A DNA stretch of 64,000 nt from Opitutia bacterium (GTDB lineage Bacteria > Verrucomicrobiota > Verrucomicrobiia > Opitutales > Opitutaceae), in contig JACRHT010000003.1 in assembly GCA_016217545.1 (NCBI GenBank), positions 1-64,000 of the forward strand. The letters run 5' to 3'. Below, piece by piece: positions 1 to 9,654 of this stretch; position 1 is the first letter of the stretch; every line of letters starts with the position of its first letter. A program made the translations under genes and the position numbers. The notes beneath the pieces were generated by a model, which was not told where the DNA came from, did not search any database, and saw only the letters and a program-made list of their open reading frames with translations.

Positions 1-81
1 GCGCTGCATCGCCGATACCCGGCGCCGCCCACTCGCATCGCGATTCCCCGTATCGATCACCTCCGCAACAATCGTTCCCAT
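1..81 (-). CDS. Partial ORF, possibly start of an IS-associated accessory protein
   Basis: An ATG at 79-81 on the minus strand opens a frame of about 27 codons that runs off the left edge of the window. The visible residues begin MGTIVAEVIDTG and continue with a basic stretch (GRRRVSAMQR). This reminds me of short TnpA-like accessory proteins of IS66-type elements, but too little is visible to be sure. An IS3-like transposase remnant starts ten bases away, which fits a scrap heap of insertion sequences. It could equally be a chance frame. Confidence 0.3.
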   Translation of the reverse strand, partial: MGTIVAEVIDTGNRDASGRRRVSAMQR

Positions 82-90
82 CGCGACACT

Positions 91-372
91 CTACCGCGGA
101 AACTCCGCGCCGCCTACGGGGACGCCGACCGGACACTTACGGACAGCGGAGGCTCTAGTTTCTCGGCTGATGTGGTCGGTTTTCGGTAATTCGCACAGTG
201 CTCTGGCCAAGTCTGCCGGAGGCAGCGAAGCCAGAGCACCGTGCGGACAAAGAAGGTTATAGTCTGTGCGCCACGCTTCAGTCTTATGCTGTGCGTCAGC
301 GATCGTGAAGAACAGATGGACGTTCGGACACTCGTCGCGCTTTTGAATGGTCACTGTTCGCCTGAATAGCAA
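91..372 (-). pseudogene. IS3-family transposase (OrfB) C-terminal remnant
   Basis: The 93-residue frame contains RDECPNVHLFF, then an EAWRTDYN segment and a PHGALASLPPADLARAL segment. These match the end of the IS3-group integrase core, where the usual pattern is RDE(C)LN.. followed by ..W..DYN..RPH..L..LTP. The catalytic core upstream (DDE residues other than the final E) is absent. This is therefore a fragment of a protein normally near 280 residues. The tail after the homology is extra sequence read through to a chance stop. It lies directly downstream of the orphan DUF2384 antitoxin gene, where a toxin gene would normally be. Confidence 0.65.
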
Positions 373-384
373 AAAAGGCCTTCC

Positions 385-744
385 TCAATAGACGCCGTAG
401 TCAATCCGTCTGAGAAGATTCGCCACATCCTTTCGGCCCTTCTCCGTGCGCATGACCCGTAGCGGCACTTTGCCTCCCAAGCCAACCGCCGGCTCGCAGA
501 GCCAGCGCGCCAAGACAGACGCCGATTCGAAGCAGGAAATGCCTGCCAAAAACACCTCCCGATCGATTCGGCCAATTTGCCTGCGGCAGTGCTCGAGCCT
601 GCGGATTTCAGCCACCAGACTTGCGTCGAGGCGACGCCTTTCGCTTGGGGTGAGCAGGCCGAAGACCTTTGGCGGTGCCTCCGGTCGCTCAGACGTGTTT
701 TTCGTATTCGGTTTCATCATGCCGGCGGAGATGTTAGAGTTCAT
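385..744 (-). CDS. DUF2384 (Xre/MbcA/ParS-type) antitoxin, orphan
   Basis: This 119-residue protein ends with the hallmark of the MbcA/ParS/Xre antitoxin toxin-binding domain: an A..WL..P...LGGK.PL core, then RTEKGRKDVANLLRRIDYGVY at the very C-terminus. Family members neutralise RES-domain or similar toxins, usually encoded just downstream. Here the downstream space holds only an IS3 transposase remnant, so the partner appears lost. The N-terminal 35 residues are polar and low in structure. The protein is shorter than full Xre-RES antitoxins, which carry an N-terminal helix-turn-helix. The start at 744 is the first ATG; an internal ATG nine codons later is possible. The domain call is fairly firm; the functional state is unknown. 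Confidence 0.65.
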   Translation of the reverse strand: MNSNISAGMMKPNTKNTSERPEAPPKVFGLLTPSERRRLDASLVAEIRRLEHCRRQIGRIDREVFLAGISCFESASVLARWLCEPAVGLGGKVPLRVMRTEKGRKDVANLLRRIDYGVY

Positions 745-972
745 CCTGTTCCGGAGAGCTGGACCAGGATCGTATTAATGTCTGCCGAACCATGGCGAAG
801 AATCCGTGTGTTGTGATGATCCACATAAAAGCAGCTTCGCACTCAGCCTCGGCCATAGGATGGCGTGCGCCCGCTCTTGGTTGATCTCTGTTTTTGCGAC
901 GCCATAACGTGACCGTAGGCGCGGAGCGCGGCGCGGGTCGCAGAGACGACGGCGTGCGAGGTGCCTCCCAAT
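745..972. other. Intergenic stretch without recognisable gene
   Basis: The 228 bases lie between the immunity gene end and the antitoxin gene start, both on the minus strand. Open frames here lack family motifs and are shadows. It probably carries the promoter of the antitoxin gene, but no clear -35/-10 pair stands out. Confidence 0.4.
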
Positions 973-1263
973 TCATAGCGGGATCTGGTATTTTGAACGG
1001 ACCCGCTCTAGGTCGACTATCGCCAATCGGGGTGGCCCTCCGCCCTGCAATTCTCCCTGAGGGAAAGTGCGCTCCCAATAGCGTCCGTCATCGGGATCTT
1101 GGTAGAGGACTTCCCAGTCCCCCCATTGCTTGCTGGAAGCAATCTTTTTAAGGTGATGCGAGGTCAACCATTCAATGCGCGCAGAGACGGCATCTGCCTG
1201 CAATGTGTTGTCTTTCTGTATCCAAGCGCCCGAAAGATCGTGCTCGTTCGGCTGTAGTTTCAT
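973..1263 (-). CDS. Imm27-family immunity protein
   Basis: The predicted product of 96 residues starts MKLQPNEHDLSGAWI. It shows the Imm27 signature: an LSGAWI start, RIEWLTSHHLKKIA, then W..LYQDPDDGRYWERTFPQ and a GGGPPRLA segment. Imm27 proteins protect cells from polymorphic toxins carried at the C-terminus of Rhs/WapA-like proteins. The upstream toxin gene stops at 1274, ten bases before this start, so the two are translationally linked as expected for a toxin and its own antidote. A longer frame begins at 1368 inside the toxin gene. I chose 1263 because the homology starts only after it. The predicted location is cytoplasmic. Confidence 0.75.
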   Translation of the reverse strand: MKLQPNEHDLSGAWIQKDNTLQADAVSARIEWLTSHHLKKIASSKQWGDWEVLYQDPDDGRYWERTFPQGELQGGGPPRLAIVDLERVRSKYQIPL

Positions 1264-1273
1264 AGATATGCTT

Positions 1274-4200
1274 TTAGTGGACCTCGGTGATCGTTGCCTT
1301 TTCCGGGATTGGCCCATTTGGAACGACAAATTCACTAGCCTTTCCGGCGGTCTGCCCTTTTCCGACAAAACCTGGATTTGTTCGATTTATTGGCGTAGCC
1401 AGCCCTTCTGGCGTAGGAAACTCGATGACTTTGAACCCAGTTGGGCTCTCAGGAATGGTTAGCACGGTGGCGACCTGTTGCGCGTTCAGTCCTTTCAATT
1501 GTGCCGCATCTGCCACGAAGACATCAGGCGCTGAAGGGGCCCCCAGCGTAGTTGTCTTCAGTCCATTCGGAATGACTCGCGCCACTGTTTGAGGAACAGG
1601 GTTGGCAATCTGCGCCGCTGCGACACTGGATTCGCCAGACGCTAACGCGCCTTTGATGCCACCAGCAAGTCCTTGGGTTAGCTTAACGCCACCGTAAACT
1701 ATTGCTGCATCTTCCGCGACGTTGGCCACGTTGCTAACCGTCGGATTCTTGATCGCCGCTTTCACATCTCCCGTGATTTTGCCCGGAAATCCAGAGACGA
1801 TTTTCGGAATGCGATCGACGTTCGCTACTAGACTGGGTGCTCCTGTGCCAACTTCAACAGAAGCCAAGGCAAGCCTCCCGACAGTCGTTTCATAGCCTCC
1901 CAGTTTCCCCGATGCATTCTTTGCAGCCAAGTCCTGCTTTGCTGCTGCGATACTCTGCGGCAGCGCATTTCGGAAAACGTGAACCGTCGAGTCGAACGCT
2001 AGTTTCGGAAGCGCAGCGAGCCCATACCCCATCGCTTTCCAATTGTTACCCGCTGCCGTGTTTGCTTTCGATTTTCTCAACAGCCCATTGTCGTTTGGAT
2101 CGTCGATACTAAAGCCTGATCTGTCCGTAAAAGTCAGCGGATTGTTGGCGACGTAGCTATACCGGTTGTAGCTCTGCAAGTTTCCCGGAGCCTGCACTAC
2201 GATGTCGGCAGACAGCATTCGACCCAAGAGGGGATCGTAGATGCGCCCGTTCATATTCACCAACTCCAAGCCGTCCATCATCTCATGGCCGGTAAACCCA
2301 CGGGGCGTGAGGGTGTTCAGGTCGTAGGTTGACGTCGAAGGTGTGCCGTTCCATGTTGCGGGATCGCGGCGCTGGCCCCAGGCGTCTTCGCTGTAGCGGC
2401 CGCTCTGGCCGCTCGCGCTGCGGGCGGTGACCGCGCTGGCGTCGCCGTAGCGCGTGATGCTCTCGATGGAGCCGAGATGATCGTGATGGTAAACCCAGGT
2501 CTCGGGAGTGCCGCCTTGGTTGAGCGAAGGAATCTCGACGGCGCCGACGGTGCCCTCGGGCGCGGACACGTAGAGGCGCACGGTCTTTTGCTGCCACACT
2601 GGCGCGCCGGTGGCGGCGGTGTTGACGTAGTCGACTTCCATCGCCGCACCGACGGCGTAGAGCTTTTTGCGCGTGTAGTGTGAAGGCGCAGAGCTGGCGC
2701 CGCCGCTCATGGCGTCGAACTCCAAGTGTGCCACGCGCGAGCGGTGCGCGTCGTAGAGAAATTCGCTGCCGGTGGTGACCGAACCGACGGTCTTGGCCAT
2801 CCAGCGGGGTTTGTCGAAGCCGGTCCATTTCAACGACCATTTCTGCCAGTCGGTATTCCCTTCGGTGCCCTTGGTCCGCGTCTCGAGGTTGCCGTTGGCG
2901 TCGTAACCCATCGTGTAGCCGAAGGCGCTGGTGACGGCGTGAGGCTTCGTTGTGCTGTAGATGTAGGTGTCGCTGTCCGCGCCGGCGACGCTCTTCTTCG
3001 TCGCGATGTTGCCGTTGGCTTCATAGGTGGTGTCACCTTGCGTCGTCGAACTGGTCAGGCGATTGAGTGAATCGTAACCTAGGGTTTCGGTGAGGTCGCC
3101 GCTCGTGCGTTTACGCAAATTGCCGAGGCCGTCGAAGGTGACGCCGAGATTCTGGATGTCGGTGTCGCCCGCGGCCGGGCCGGTTTTGATCGAGGTGAGC
3201 ACCCCGTCGCTGGCGCGATAGGCGCGCATCGTCCAATGTCCGGAGCCCTTCTGGATTTTGACGGGGCGGTCGAGGTGATCATAGCCATCGGTGGCGGCTG
3301 CCTGCCACCAGACGCGCGCCGCCGTGTCGGCGATTTGCGTGACGTGACTCTGGTCGTCGTAGCTGTAGGTGAAGCCGAAGTTTTCCCAGAGGTAGGGATA
3401 ATCGCCGGGCGCTTCGTGCGCCGCAGGTCGCCAATAGTAGCGAACCGTCGCAGGACGACTGACGCTGTCGTATTTGGTATGTGTGTAGAACCATTTGCCG
3501 TCGATCGTTGTGAGCACGATTTCCGGGCGTCCCTTCGAATCGTAATAGAAATATTTCGTGCTTCCGGGGTCGGTGTAGCCGGGGGCATTGCTGAGAGCGT
3601 GTTCTTCGCGGGCGAGAGAACCAATCCAACCTTTGGTCGCCGCGACATCGTAGTAAAACCACGATGCTGCTTCCACAGGCGCGCCAGTGCCGAACTGGGT
3701 AGTGGTGCGGGTTTGCGGCCGACCTAAGTGATCGAACGCGGATTCGGTGACAGCTTTGTTTGCATCTTTCTGGCTAACGACCTGGCCGAGAGCGTTGTTG
3801 GTGTAGGTCCAAGCGCCTTTGTCGGGGTCGGTGAGCGTCGCCTGTCGTCCGAGCGCGTCGTAAGTGGCGGTAATTTTTTGCGTCTGCCCCTTGAGGATCG
3901 TCTCTCGCATCCGGCCGAAGCCATCGAGCTTGAACTCGAGCGAAGCGGTGCTGCTGCCGCCGGTGGTGGCGCTGATCGTGCCCGGCGAATTGTCGGCGTT
4001 CCACACCTTCACGGTGCGTCCCTTGGCGTCAACGAGGGTCGTGGTGGCTTGCGCTTCCGGATTCACCCCGCCGAGAGTGTCCGCATCGACTGAGACCGTT
4101 GTCGTTCGGCCGTTGTAGGTGGTCGAGGTGACGGTGCCATTGGGAGCGGTTACAGTGCTGACGCGCCCGAGCGCGTCGTAGGTGGTTTTCGTCCAGAGCT

Positions 4201-7200
4201 TGTTGGTGTCCGTAGTTTCCGAGGTGTAGGCATTCGAGACGGCGACGATCTGCCCGAGAGAATTGTAGGCGGTATCGGTGGTGGAGGTCTGCGAGGCGTA
4301 ACCCTCTTTCACGACTCGGATCGCTCGTCCCAAGCGATCAAAATACGTGGTGACCGTCGGCTGGCCTGTGGCCGTCACTTGGACTTTGTAGACCGACGTG
4401 AGCGCAAGACCGGTAACTCCGGTCGGCGGTGAAACGCTGGCGCTGGAGTCCAGCGAATAGGTGGTGTCAGTTTGGAGACTCTTGAGCACGTCCTGGACCT
4501 GCGTGACGCGACCAAGGGCGTCGTAGATCGTGGTGGTTTCGGCGGCGTTGGGATCGGTGACGTTCGTGGGCAGACCGAGAATCGGATCGTAAACGATTTT
4601 GGTCGCATGCAGGTAAGGGGCGGCGTTCTGGACCGTCTTCGGCAAATCGAACGTCGCGTCGAAATCGTAGTCGGTCTCGGAGCCGGCCTTGAACGGGACA
4701 GACGAGGTGGAGTAGCTGCCAATGGTCTGAAGGCCGGTGGCAGTCGTGTTGGCGATCTCGGTTTTATACACGCGGCCCCGCGTGTCGCGCGAGTAAGTGG
4801 TGGTGAGATCGAGGTCGGTCTCGTCGGCGTCGATCGTCTCGGTCTCCACCAGCGGAGTCTGCACGACACCGTCGATCCAATAGCCGAAAGTTTTCTTGGG
4901 CGACGCCTCGGGCGCGGCGCTTGTGCCGTAGCCGCCGCCCCACACGAAAGTCTGCACGTCCTTCACCAGACCGGTTAGCCCACCAGAGGCAGGATGATAA
5001 CTGGTGACGACTTTCTCGCCGTAATCGTCGCCATAGTCTGTCGTGAGCGTCGTGAGATTCCCGTAGGTGATTTTGCGCGGAAGATGACCAGAAATTGTCG
5101 AAAACGTCATGACTCCCGTGACGGCATTCGCTCCGGTCGACGTCGTGTCCGATGAATTGAACGACTCCGGCAAGGCCGTATGCACCGATGTCTCCTCATC
5201 GAACAAAGACTCGGCGGTGATTTTGATATATTCGCCGCTTTCCTTGGTCCGCGGGAACAGCGCCTCTGGCTGAGATGAAGGCGAGGCGAGGTTCAGCGTG
5301 AAGTGGGCGGTGGTTGAATCTTCCCAGCGGTATTCCGTCGCGCGTGAGATGTAGGGCCAGACCGTGCCCCACGCGGTCGGGTCGTCTTTGGATTTCACGA
5401 CCTCATCGAAGACAACAGTGTTGTCGTGCGAGGAGAGGATGCGGAATTGAGCTTTGGTGCCGTTCGCCTCGGCTCCCTCGACCGGTCCTTCCCAGTAGCG
5501 ATAGGTCTCCTCACGAGCGGTCAGACCCGTCATCGGAAACGACTGCGCGAGGAACTGATATTTGAAGAGTTTGGTTTGTTGGTCGAGAGTGACGAAGGCG
5601 TGGAAACCAAGGCTGCCGCGGCCGGAAAGATCCACGCGATTGCCAGCGTATTGGTAGCTGAGATGCTGGCGCTCATCGCCGGCGAAATTGCCGCCATTGT
5701 CCCGATACAAATCCGCCACAACTACTTGGCGACGGCTCTCGCGAATGGGATAGGCTACTGTCGCACCGGAGGTATAGATGGCGTCGGACGAGATTGGTGC
5801 GTAGATAAGCGCCGTTTGTGCACCCAGCCCATTGGCGATATCGACGATGCGGTGATTGTCGGTATGCGCAGCGGCGGCAATTGCGCACGCTTCCGGAAGC
5901 TCGAAAATGGTGGAATTCCGCCGTAGCAGAAGGATGCTCTCGGCCCCGTTTCCTTGGCCATCGATGGCCGCGACATCCCAGCCGAAATCGCCGGCGACGT
6001 TGTATTCCGTGCTGTCGCTGCTGGAATCAATCAGGGCAATTGGATTGGCCGTGTCGAATCCTCCTGCCTTTGCGAGGACGCAACGCCAACCTTTGGTCGG
6101 CGAATACCACGCGAAATCCTTCCTGCCGTCGGCGTTCCGATCCAGGAGCAGAACCGCGCTAATATCGAATCCCTTAACACTCTGAAATGTCTCGGTCGTT
6201 GTTTCGAAATTCTCGACGAGAACGTCGACCGTGCCGGATCGCTGGATAAACGTGTCGACCACACTACCGTCCACTGAGATGGCCGCAGGTAGTGTGGCAA
6301 AGGCAGTAGAGTCAAAATGCCCGTCGCCCTTGGAGAGCGCAACCCGCCAACCCGACTGCGCATCGAACTGCCCTCCTGCATACCGAGTGGCTTGGAAACA
6401 GAGGACATCGTCCAAGCCGTCTCCGTTGATATCGCCCACAAGGGAACGGAAGCCACCGGAGCCGTCGGTCCCGCCGTAACTTTGGCCAAAATTTCCGATC
6501 GTCTCAACGAAACCAAACGTCCCATTGCCGGTGTTGCGAAGGGCATGCATGGATAGAAAAACGCTCGGATGATAGGGGTCACTGGCATCGAGTTCGTTTT
6601 GCGTGGCAATGAGGTCCGAACGTCCATCCCCATCGAGATCGCATCTCTGCAACGTGTAGCCTCGTCCCAATCCAGGGTCCGGCAGCGGCAGATTTGGGAG
6701 TTCCGTATCTGTGAACGTTATGTTGGCGCCGGAAAGAATCGGCTGCACCCAATGCAAGGTGCCGTTGGCGGTATTGACCGATATGGTTCCCGCGCTCCCG
6801 GTCATTTGGTTTTCCGCCCACCTGTAAGCGGATTCAAAGCCGTCGATGGTGATAATCGGAGGAGGTAGACCGAAACCCGCGATACTCTGCACAGCCATCT
6901 CCTGATAGATCAACTCGTCGATTCCATCGCCGTCCAAGTCCACCACTACCGCAGACCCAGGCAGGCCGCGATTTTCCAGGTCCAAATAACTGACGACTCC
7001 GCCTTTTGTGCTCATGGGCACCCGATCGGCGAATCCGGTGCCGGTCGACAATGCCAGATACCATCCTTGATTCTGCGCGGGATTGGAGGTGCCGTAGTTG
7101 TGCCACACCAAATCCGATTTTCCGTCTCCGTTGAAATCACCGACGGCCACCGGCCCGGGGCCCCAGCCAAAGACACCCCAAGTTCCAACGGGGGCCGTGT

Positions 7201-8377
7201 AGCTGCTCCAAGATCCGTCTCCGTTTGGCGTCGCGACGACATAGTTGGTTCCCTCGAGGAAAAGGACGTCGCTGCGTCCATCGCCATTAAAGTCGCCTTG
7301 CCAGTTCGCTCGCAACGTGTGGCTGCTCGATGGTTCGAATGCAGCGCCGGGGGCGGATAGCACTGTGGGAGCTGCTCCCCAAGTCACCACCGTTCCCGGT
7401 GCTGATTGCAAATCGTAGTTCGCGCTCTGCGGGTTGGCGAACGCGGGGGTGATGGATTTGAGATGGGTGCGCCCTGCGGTAGCGGCGTCCTCATAGGCGA
7501 GCGAATATTTCGTGGCCAGCTTGTCGCTCGAACCGACTTTTATGTAACCCTCGATCGAAGCCAACCGTTTCGTGCTGTTTACATGGCGTCCCGCCAGATA
7601 GTTTTGTGCAACGTTCGTCCGAGCTTCGTAGGTGAAGGAAAGATAAGCCTGTGGATCGATCGACTCGCTGCCGCCGGTGTAGTCAATCTTCGTGAGGAGA
7701 TGTTCGCCCTCACCTTGATCAGCGTAGGTGAAAGAGAGGAAATTCCCCGTGCGATCCTCAACACGCTTCAGGGCGTAGGCGTAAGCGGCTCCGGTAGTTT
7801 CACCGCCGGCTGACTGAAACCCGTCGGTGGTGTTCGAGTATTTGCCGAAAGTATACTTCATCCCCTCCTTGTCTTCCATGACAAAAGTATCGACATTGTT
7901 GTCAGCACCGCTGGCAGAAATGGTCACGAACGAGTCGACCTCGGTGCGATACGTGCTACCCGGTTTGAAATGAGTGTTCGTTGAGCTGGTCAGAATGAGA
8001 CGTTTCCCTTCGAGGTAGAGTTGATCGTCGGCAGTGAAGGTGACGCCTCGGACTTCGTTATCGCGGGCCAGAATCGAACGACCTCGGGTGATGGCTTGAG
8101 GGAAACCCGTCGAGATCGAGAAGCCTACGCCAAGGGGACCATCTCCCGATTGACTATTGTAGGTCAGTGCCAGTTGCGGCTGCACCCCTTGCCGCCCCGG
8201 AGGAACCCTGAGCTGTATTGTGTAGTTCGCGGCACCGCGGTTGTCCACGGACACGCTGCCGGGAAGTGTGCCGACCAGATCGGCGGCATCGAGCGCCACC
8301 GACGCAGCGAACATTGCCAACAGCGTCGACAGCATGGCAACGCAGCGACGCGGGGAAGGTGAGAAGATCGATCGCAT
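1274..8377 (-). CDS. SpvB / FG-GAP / Rhs-repeat polymorphic toxin
   Basis: The product is a secreted or surface-delivered toxin of 2367 residues. Residues 1-32 form a signal peptide. Residues about 33-330 resemble the SpvB/TcdB N-terminal domain (motif LALTYNSQSGDGPLGVGF). At least six FG-GAP/VCBS-type calcium loops follow (DFNGDGRSD, DFNGDGKSD, DLDGDGIDE, DLDGDGRSD, DINGDGLDD, DRNADGRKD). Many YD repeats (YDALGRV, YDSLNRL, YDANGNLETR) occupy about 1200-2060. The Rhs core ends near residue 2080 with YNRYSYVANNPL. The remaining ~280 residues are the variable tip. Its last ~95 residues (SPTGFKVIEFPTPEG, NPGFVGKG and EFVVPNGPIPE motifs) recall the 'polymorphic toxin type 10' tip, by memory only. 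The Imm27 gene follows after ten bases. No VgrG, PAAR or T6SS gene is nearby, so the export route is unclear beyond the Sec signal. Confidence 0.9.
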   Translation of the reverse strand: MRSIFSPSPRRCVAMLSTLLAMFAASVALDAADLVGTLPGSVSVDNRGAANYTIQLRVPPGRQGVQPQLALTYNSQSGDGPLGVGFSISTGFPQAITRGRSILARDNEVRGVTFTADDQLYLEGKRLILTSSTNTHFKPGSTYRTEVDSFVTISASGADNNVDTFVMEDKEGMKYTFGKYSNTTDGFQSAGGETTGAAYAYALKRVEDRTGNFLSFTYADQGEGEHLLTKIDYTGGSESIDPQAYLSFTYEARTNVAQNYLAGRHVNSTKRLASIEGYIKVGSSDKLATKYSLAYEDAATAGRTHLKSITPAFANPQSANYDLQSAPGTVVTWGAAPTVLSAPGAAFEPSSSHTLRANWQGDFNGDGRSDVLFLEGTNYVVATPNGDGSWSSYTAPVGTWGVFGWGPGPVAVGDFNGDGKSDLVWHNYGTSNPAQNQGWYLALSTGTGFADRVPMSTKGGVVSYLDLENRGLPGSAVVVDLDGDGIDELIYQEMAVQSIAGFGLPPPIITIDGFESAYRWAENQMTGSAGTISVNTANGTLHWVQPILSGANITFTDTELPNLPLPDPGLGRGYTLQRCDLDGDGRSDLIATQNELDASDPYHPSVFLSMHALRNTGNGTFGFVETIGNFGQSYGGTDGSGGFRSLVGDINGDGLDDVLCFQATRYAGGQFDAQSGWRVALSKGDGHFDSTAFATLPAAISVDGSVVDTFIQRSGTVDVLVENFETTTETFQSVKGFDISAVLLLDRNADGRKDFAWYSPTKGWRCVLAKAGGFDTANPIALIDSSSDSTEYNVAGDFGWDVAAIDGQGNGAESILLLRRNSTIFELPEACAIAAAAHTDNHRIVDIANGLGAQTALIYAPISSDAIYTSGATVAYPIRESRRQVVVADLYRDNGGNFAGDERQHLSYQYAGNRVDLSGRGSLGFHAFVTLDQQTKLFKYQFLAQSFPMTGLTAREETYRYWEGPVEGAEANGTKAQFRILSSHDNTVVFDEVVKSKDDPTAWGTVWPYISRATEYRWEDSTTAHFTLNLASPSSQPEALFPRTKESGEYIKITAESLFDEETSVHTALPESFNSSDTTSTGANAVTGVMTFSTISGHLPRKITYGNLTTLTTDYGDDYGEKVVTSYHPASGGLTGLVKDVQTFVWGGGYGTSAAPEASPKKTFGYWIDGVVQTPLVETETIDADETDLDLTTTYSRDTRGRVYKTEIANTTATGLQTIGSYSTSSVPFKAGSETDYDFDATFDLPKTVQNAAPYLHATKIVYDPILGLPTNVTDPNAAETTTIYDALGRVTQVQDVLKSLQTDTTYSLDSSASVSPPTGVTGLALTSVYKVQVTATGQPTVTTYFDRLGRAIRVVKEGYASQTSTTDTAYNSLGQIVAVSNAYTSETTDTNKLWTKTTYDALGRVSTVTAPNGTVTSTTYNGRTTTVSVDADTLGGVNPEAQATTTLVDAKGRTVKVWNADNSPGTISATTGGSSTASLEFKLDGFGRMRETILKGQTQKITATYDALGRQATLTDPDKGAWTYTNNALGQVVSQKDANKAVTESAFDHLGRPQTRTTTQFGTGAPVEAASWFYYDVAATKGWIGSLAREEHALSNAPGYTDPGSTKYFYYDSKGRPEIVLTTIDGKWFYTHTKYDSVSRPATVRYYWRPAAHEAPGDYPYLWENFGFTYSYDDQSHVTQIADTAARVWWQAAATDGYDHLDRPVKIQKGSGHWTMRAYRASDGVLTSIKTGPAAGDTDIQNLGVTFDGLGNLRKRTSGDLTETLGYDSLNRLTSSTTQGDTTYEANGNIATKKSVAGADSDTYIYSTTKPHAVTSAFGYTMGYDANGNLETRTKGTEGNTDWQKWSLKWTGFDKPRWMAKTVGSVTTGSEFLYDAHRSRVAHLEFDAMSGGASSAPSHYTRKKLYAVGAAMEVDYVNTAATGAPVWQQKTVRLYVSAPEGTVGAVEIPSLNQGGTPETWVYHHDHLGSIESITRYGDASAVTARSASGQSGRYSEDAWGQRRDPATWNGTPSTSTYDLNTLTPRGFTGHEMMDGLELVNMNGRIYDPLLGRMLSADIVVQAPGNLQSYNRYSYVANNPLTFTDRSGFSIDDPNDNGLLRKSKANTAAGNNWKAMGYGLAALPKLAFDSTVHVFRNALPQSIAAAKQDLAAKNASGKLGGYETTVGRLALASVEVGTGAPSLVANVDRIPKIVSGFPGKITGDVKAAIKNPTVSNVANVAEDAAIVYGGVKLTQGLAGGIKGALASGESSVAAAQIANPVPQTVARVIPNGLKTTTLGAPSAPDVFVADAAQLKGLNAQQVATVLTIPESPTGFKVIEFPTPEGLATPINRTNPGFVGKGQTAGKASEFVVPNGPIPEKATITEVH

Positions 8378-8389
8378 GACCCAAAGAGA

Positions 8390-8896
8390 CTACGGTTTGC
8401 TCGAGTCTTTCGACTGCGTGCGGGAAAGAGATTTTTGCAGCATCGTCTGCAAGGCGGCGCGATTTGCGGTCGAATCGGGGTTGGCAACTTCGGGCGCGCG
8501 CAGCGGAGCGTGCGCCGCATACATCCGACGCGTGGCTTGCACTTCGGACGCGGTCGCGGGAACAGCGTCCGTTCCGTCAGGAGCGCCCGGAGGCGTGGAA
8601 GGTTCGGTCGTCGATGGCTTCGGGTCGACGCGGTCCGCAGAATTGGCAATCGCTGGTTCGGTGACCAGCGCTTCTGCAACCGATGCGATGGGCTCGGAAG
8701 TTTTTGGCGCAACGGGCGGCATCGTCTGAACTTGGGCGATGGCTGACGTGGCAGGGACGGTCGTCTTGCGTGCGACCGGGGATGCTTCGTGCGGAGCGTT
8801 ATGCTGAGAGCGCTGCCATAGCCACAGTCCGGCGATCAGTGCCAGACCGAAGCACAAGACCAACAAATGCCGGACGGAACGGTTTGATGGGTTCAT
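8390..8896 (-). CDS. Membrane-anchored low-complexity protein
   Basis: The 168-residue protein has a short cytoplasmic N-terminus, one transmembrane segment (about residues 10-26, LLVLCFGLALIAGLWLW), and an Ala/Pro/Thr/Ser-rich extracytoplasmic tail with no recognised domain. Its start overlaps the upstream stop by four bases (ATGA), and its stop lies 12 bases before the Rhs toxin start. It is therefore part of the toxin operon. I do not recognise the family. Its position suggests an accessory or tethering role for the Rhs protein, which is inference. Confidence 0.65.
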   Translation of the reverse strand: MNPSNRSVRHLLVLCFGLALIAGLWLWQRSQHNAPHEASPVARKTTVPATSAIAQVQTMPPVAPKTSEPIASVAEALVTEPAIANSADRVDPKPSTTEPSTPPGAPDGTDAVPATASEVQATRRMYAAHAPLRAPEVANPDSTANRAALQTMLQKSLSRTQSKDSSKP

Positions 8897-9654
8897 GGCG
8901 CGTCAGTGGCGGAGATCGCGCCGGTGGTTTTGTTCACCTTGTAATAAACGGCGTCAGGTGCGGAGAGAACCAAGTTGCCCCCGGGAGGGAGGGCGGAGGC
9001 GCTGTCGGCGCGGTTGGTCGGATCGGTGCCCGCAGCGTATTCGGCGAGGTCGGTGCGTCCGTCGCCGTCGGTGTCGGTCGGCGCTGCTGCCGCAGACTTC
9101 GGATCGAGGCCGTAGTGGACTTCCCATCCGTCGGGCAAGCCGTCCCCGTCGGTGTCTGCAAGGACGGGGTTGGTGCCAAGGCGATACTCTTGCAAATTTG
9201 TCAGTCCATCGCCGTCGGGATCGGCCTTCTGATCGACTTCGGTGACGCCAAAATAGAACCGCTCCCACTCATCGGAGAGCAGGTTGCCGGTGGCCGGATA
9301 ATCGAACGGGTTGAACTCGATCGCACGGAAGAAAAGTTTCGGCGCGATGGTGTTCTGCCCCGTGTTTGTCGGATCGTAGTCAATCGCCGTCACGACGGTG
9401 AAGGGCTCATCTGCACCGCTCGGGTTCGTCGCGGGAAGAAAACTCCAGGTCTGCAAGTCGAGCGAAATCTGGACGAGATAGTGGCGACCGGAGCGGCCCC
9501 ACCAACTGAAGCGCCACGTCGGCGGGTCGGTGTCGCCAATCGCCATCGTCGCCCCCATGTTGAGATCGGTGACCGTTTGCGAGAAGACGGACGGGATCGC
9601 GCCGAAGACTAGGCCAGCAAAAAAAATCAGATACCGAATGCGCTGCGTGTTCAT
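8893..9654 (-). CDS. Secreted protein with thrombospondin type 3-like calcium repeats
   Basis: The 253-residue product has a signal peptide (residues 1-25, cleavage likely after VFS-Q). A beta-rich domain (30-150) follows, with W and Y residues typical of small immunoglobulin-like or discoidin-like folds, for example RHYLVQISLDLQTWSF. After that come three DxDxDG loops (DPDGDGLTNLQEY, DTDGDGLPDGWE, DTDGDGRTDLAEY). Such loops bind calcium and are frequent in secreted proteins of Verrucomicrobiota. Both gene junctions are four-base ATGA overlaps, so it is translated with the neighbouring Rhs operon genes. The 'W..S..L.....' domain is common before Rhs toxins in this phylum, which suggests a role at the cell surface. 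Confidence 0.75.
   Translation of the reverse strand: MNTQRIRYLIFFAGLVFGAIPSVFSQTVTDLNMGATMAIGDTDPPTWRFSWWGRSGRHYLVQISLDLQTWSFLPATNPSGADEPFTVVTAIDYDPTNTGQNTIAPKLFFRAIEFNPFDYPATGNLLSDEWERFYFGVTEVDQKADPDGDGLTNLQEYRLGTNPVLADTDGDGLPDGWEVHYGLDPKSAAAAPTDTDGDGRTDLAEYAAGTDPTNRADSASALPPGGNLVLSAPDAVYYKVNKTTGAISATDAP

Noticed and set aside
2283..2840. Long Arg-rich frames antisense or out of register within the Rhs gene
   Set aside because: They are shadows of the GC-rich Rhs frame; composition is Arg/Ala/Pro dominated with no motif, and the Rhs gene explains the region fully.
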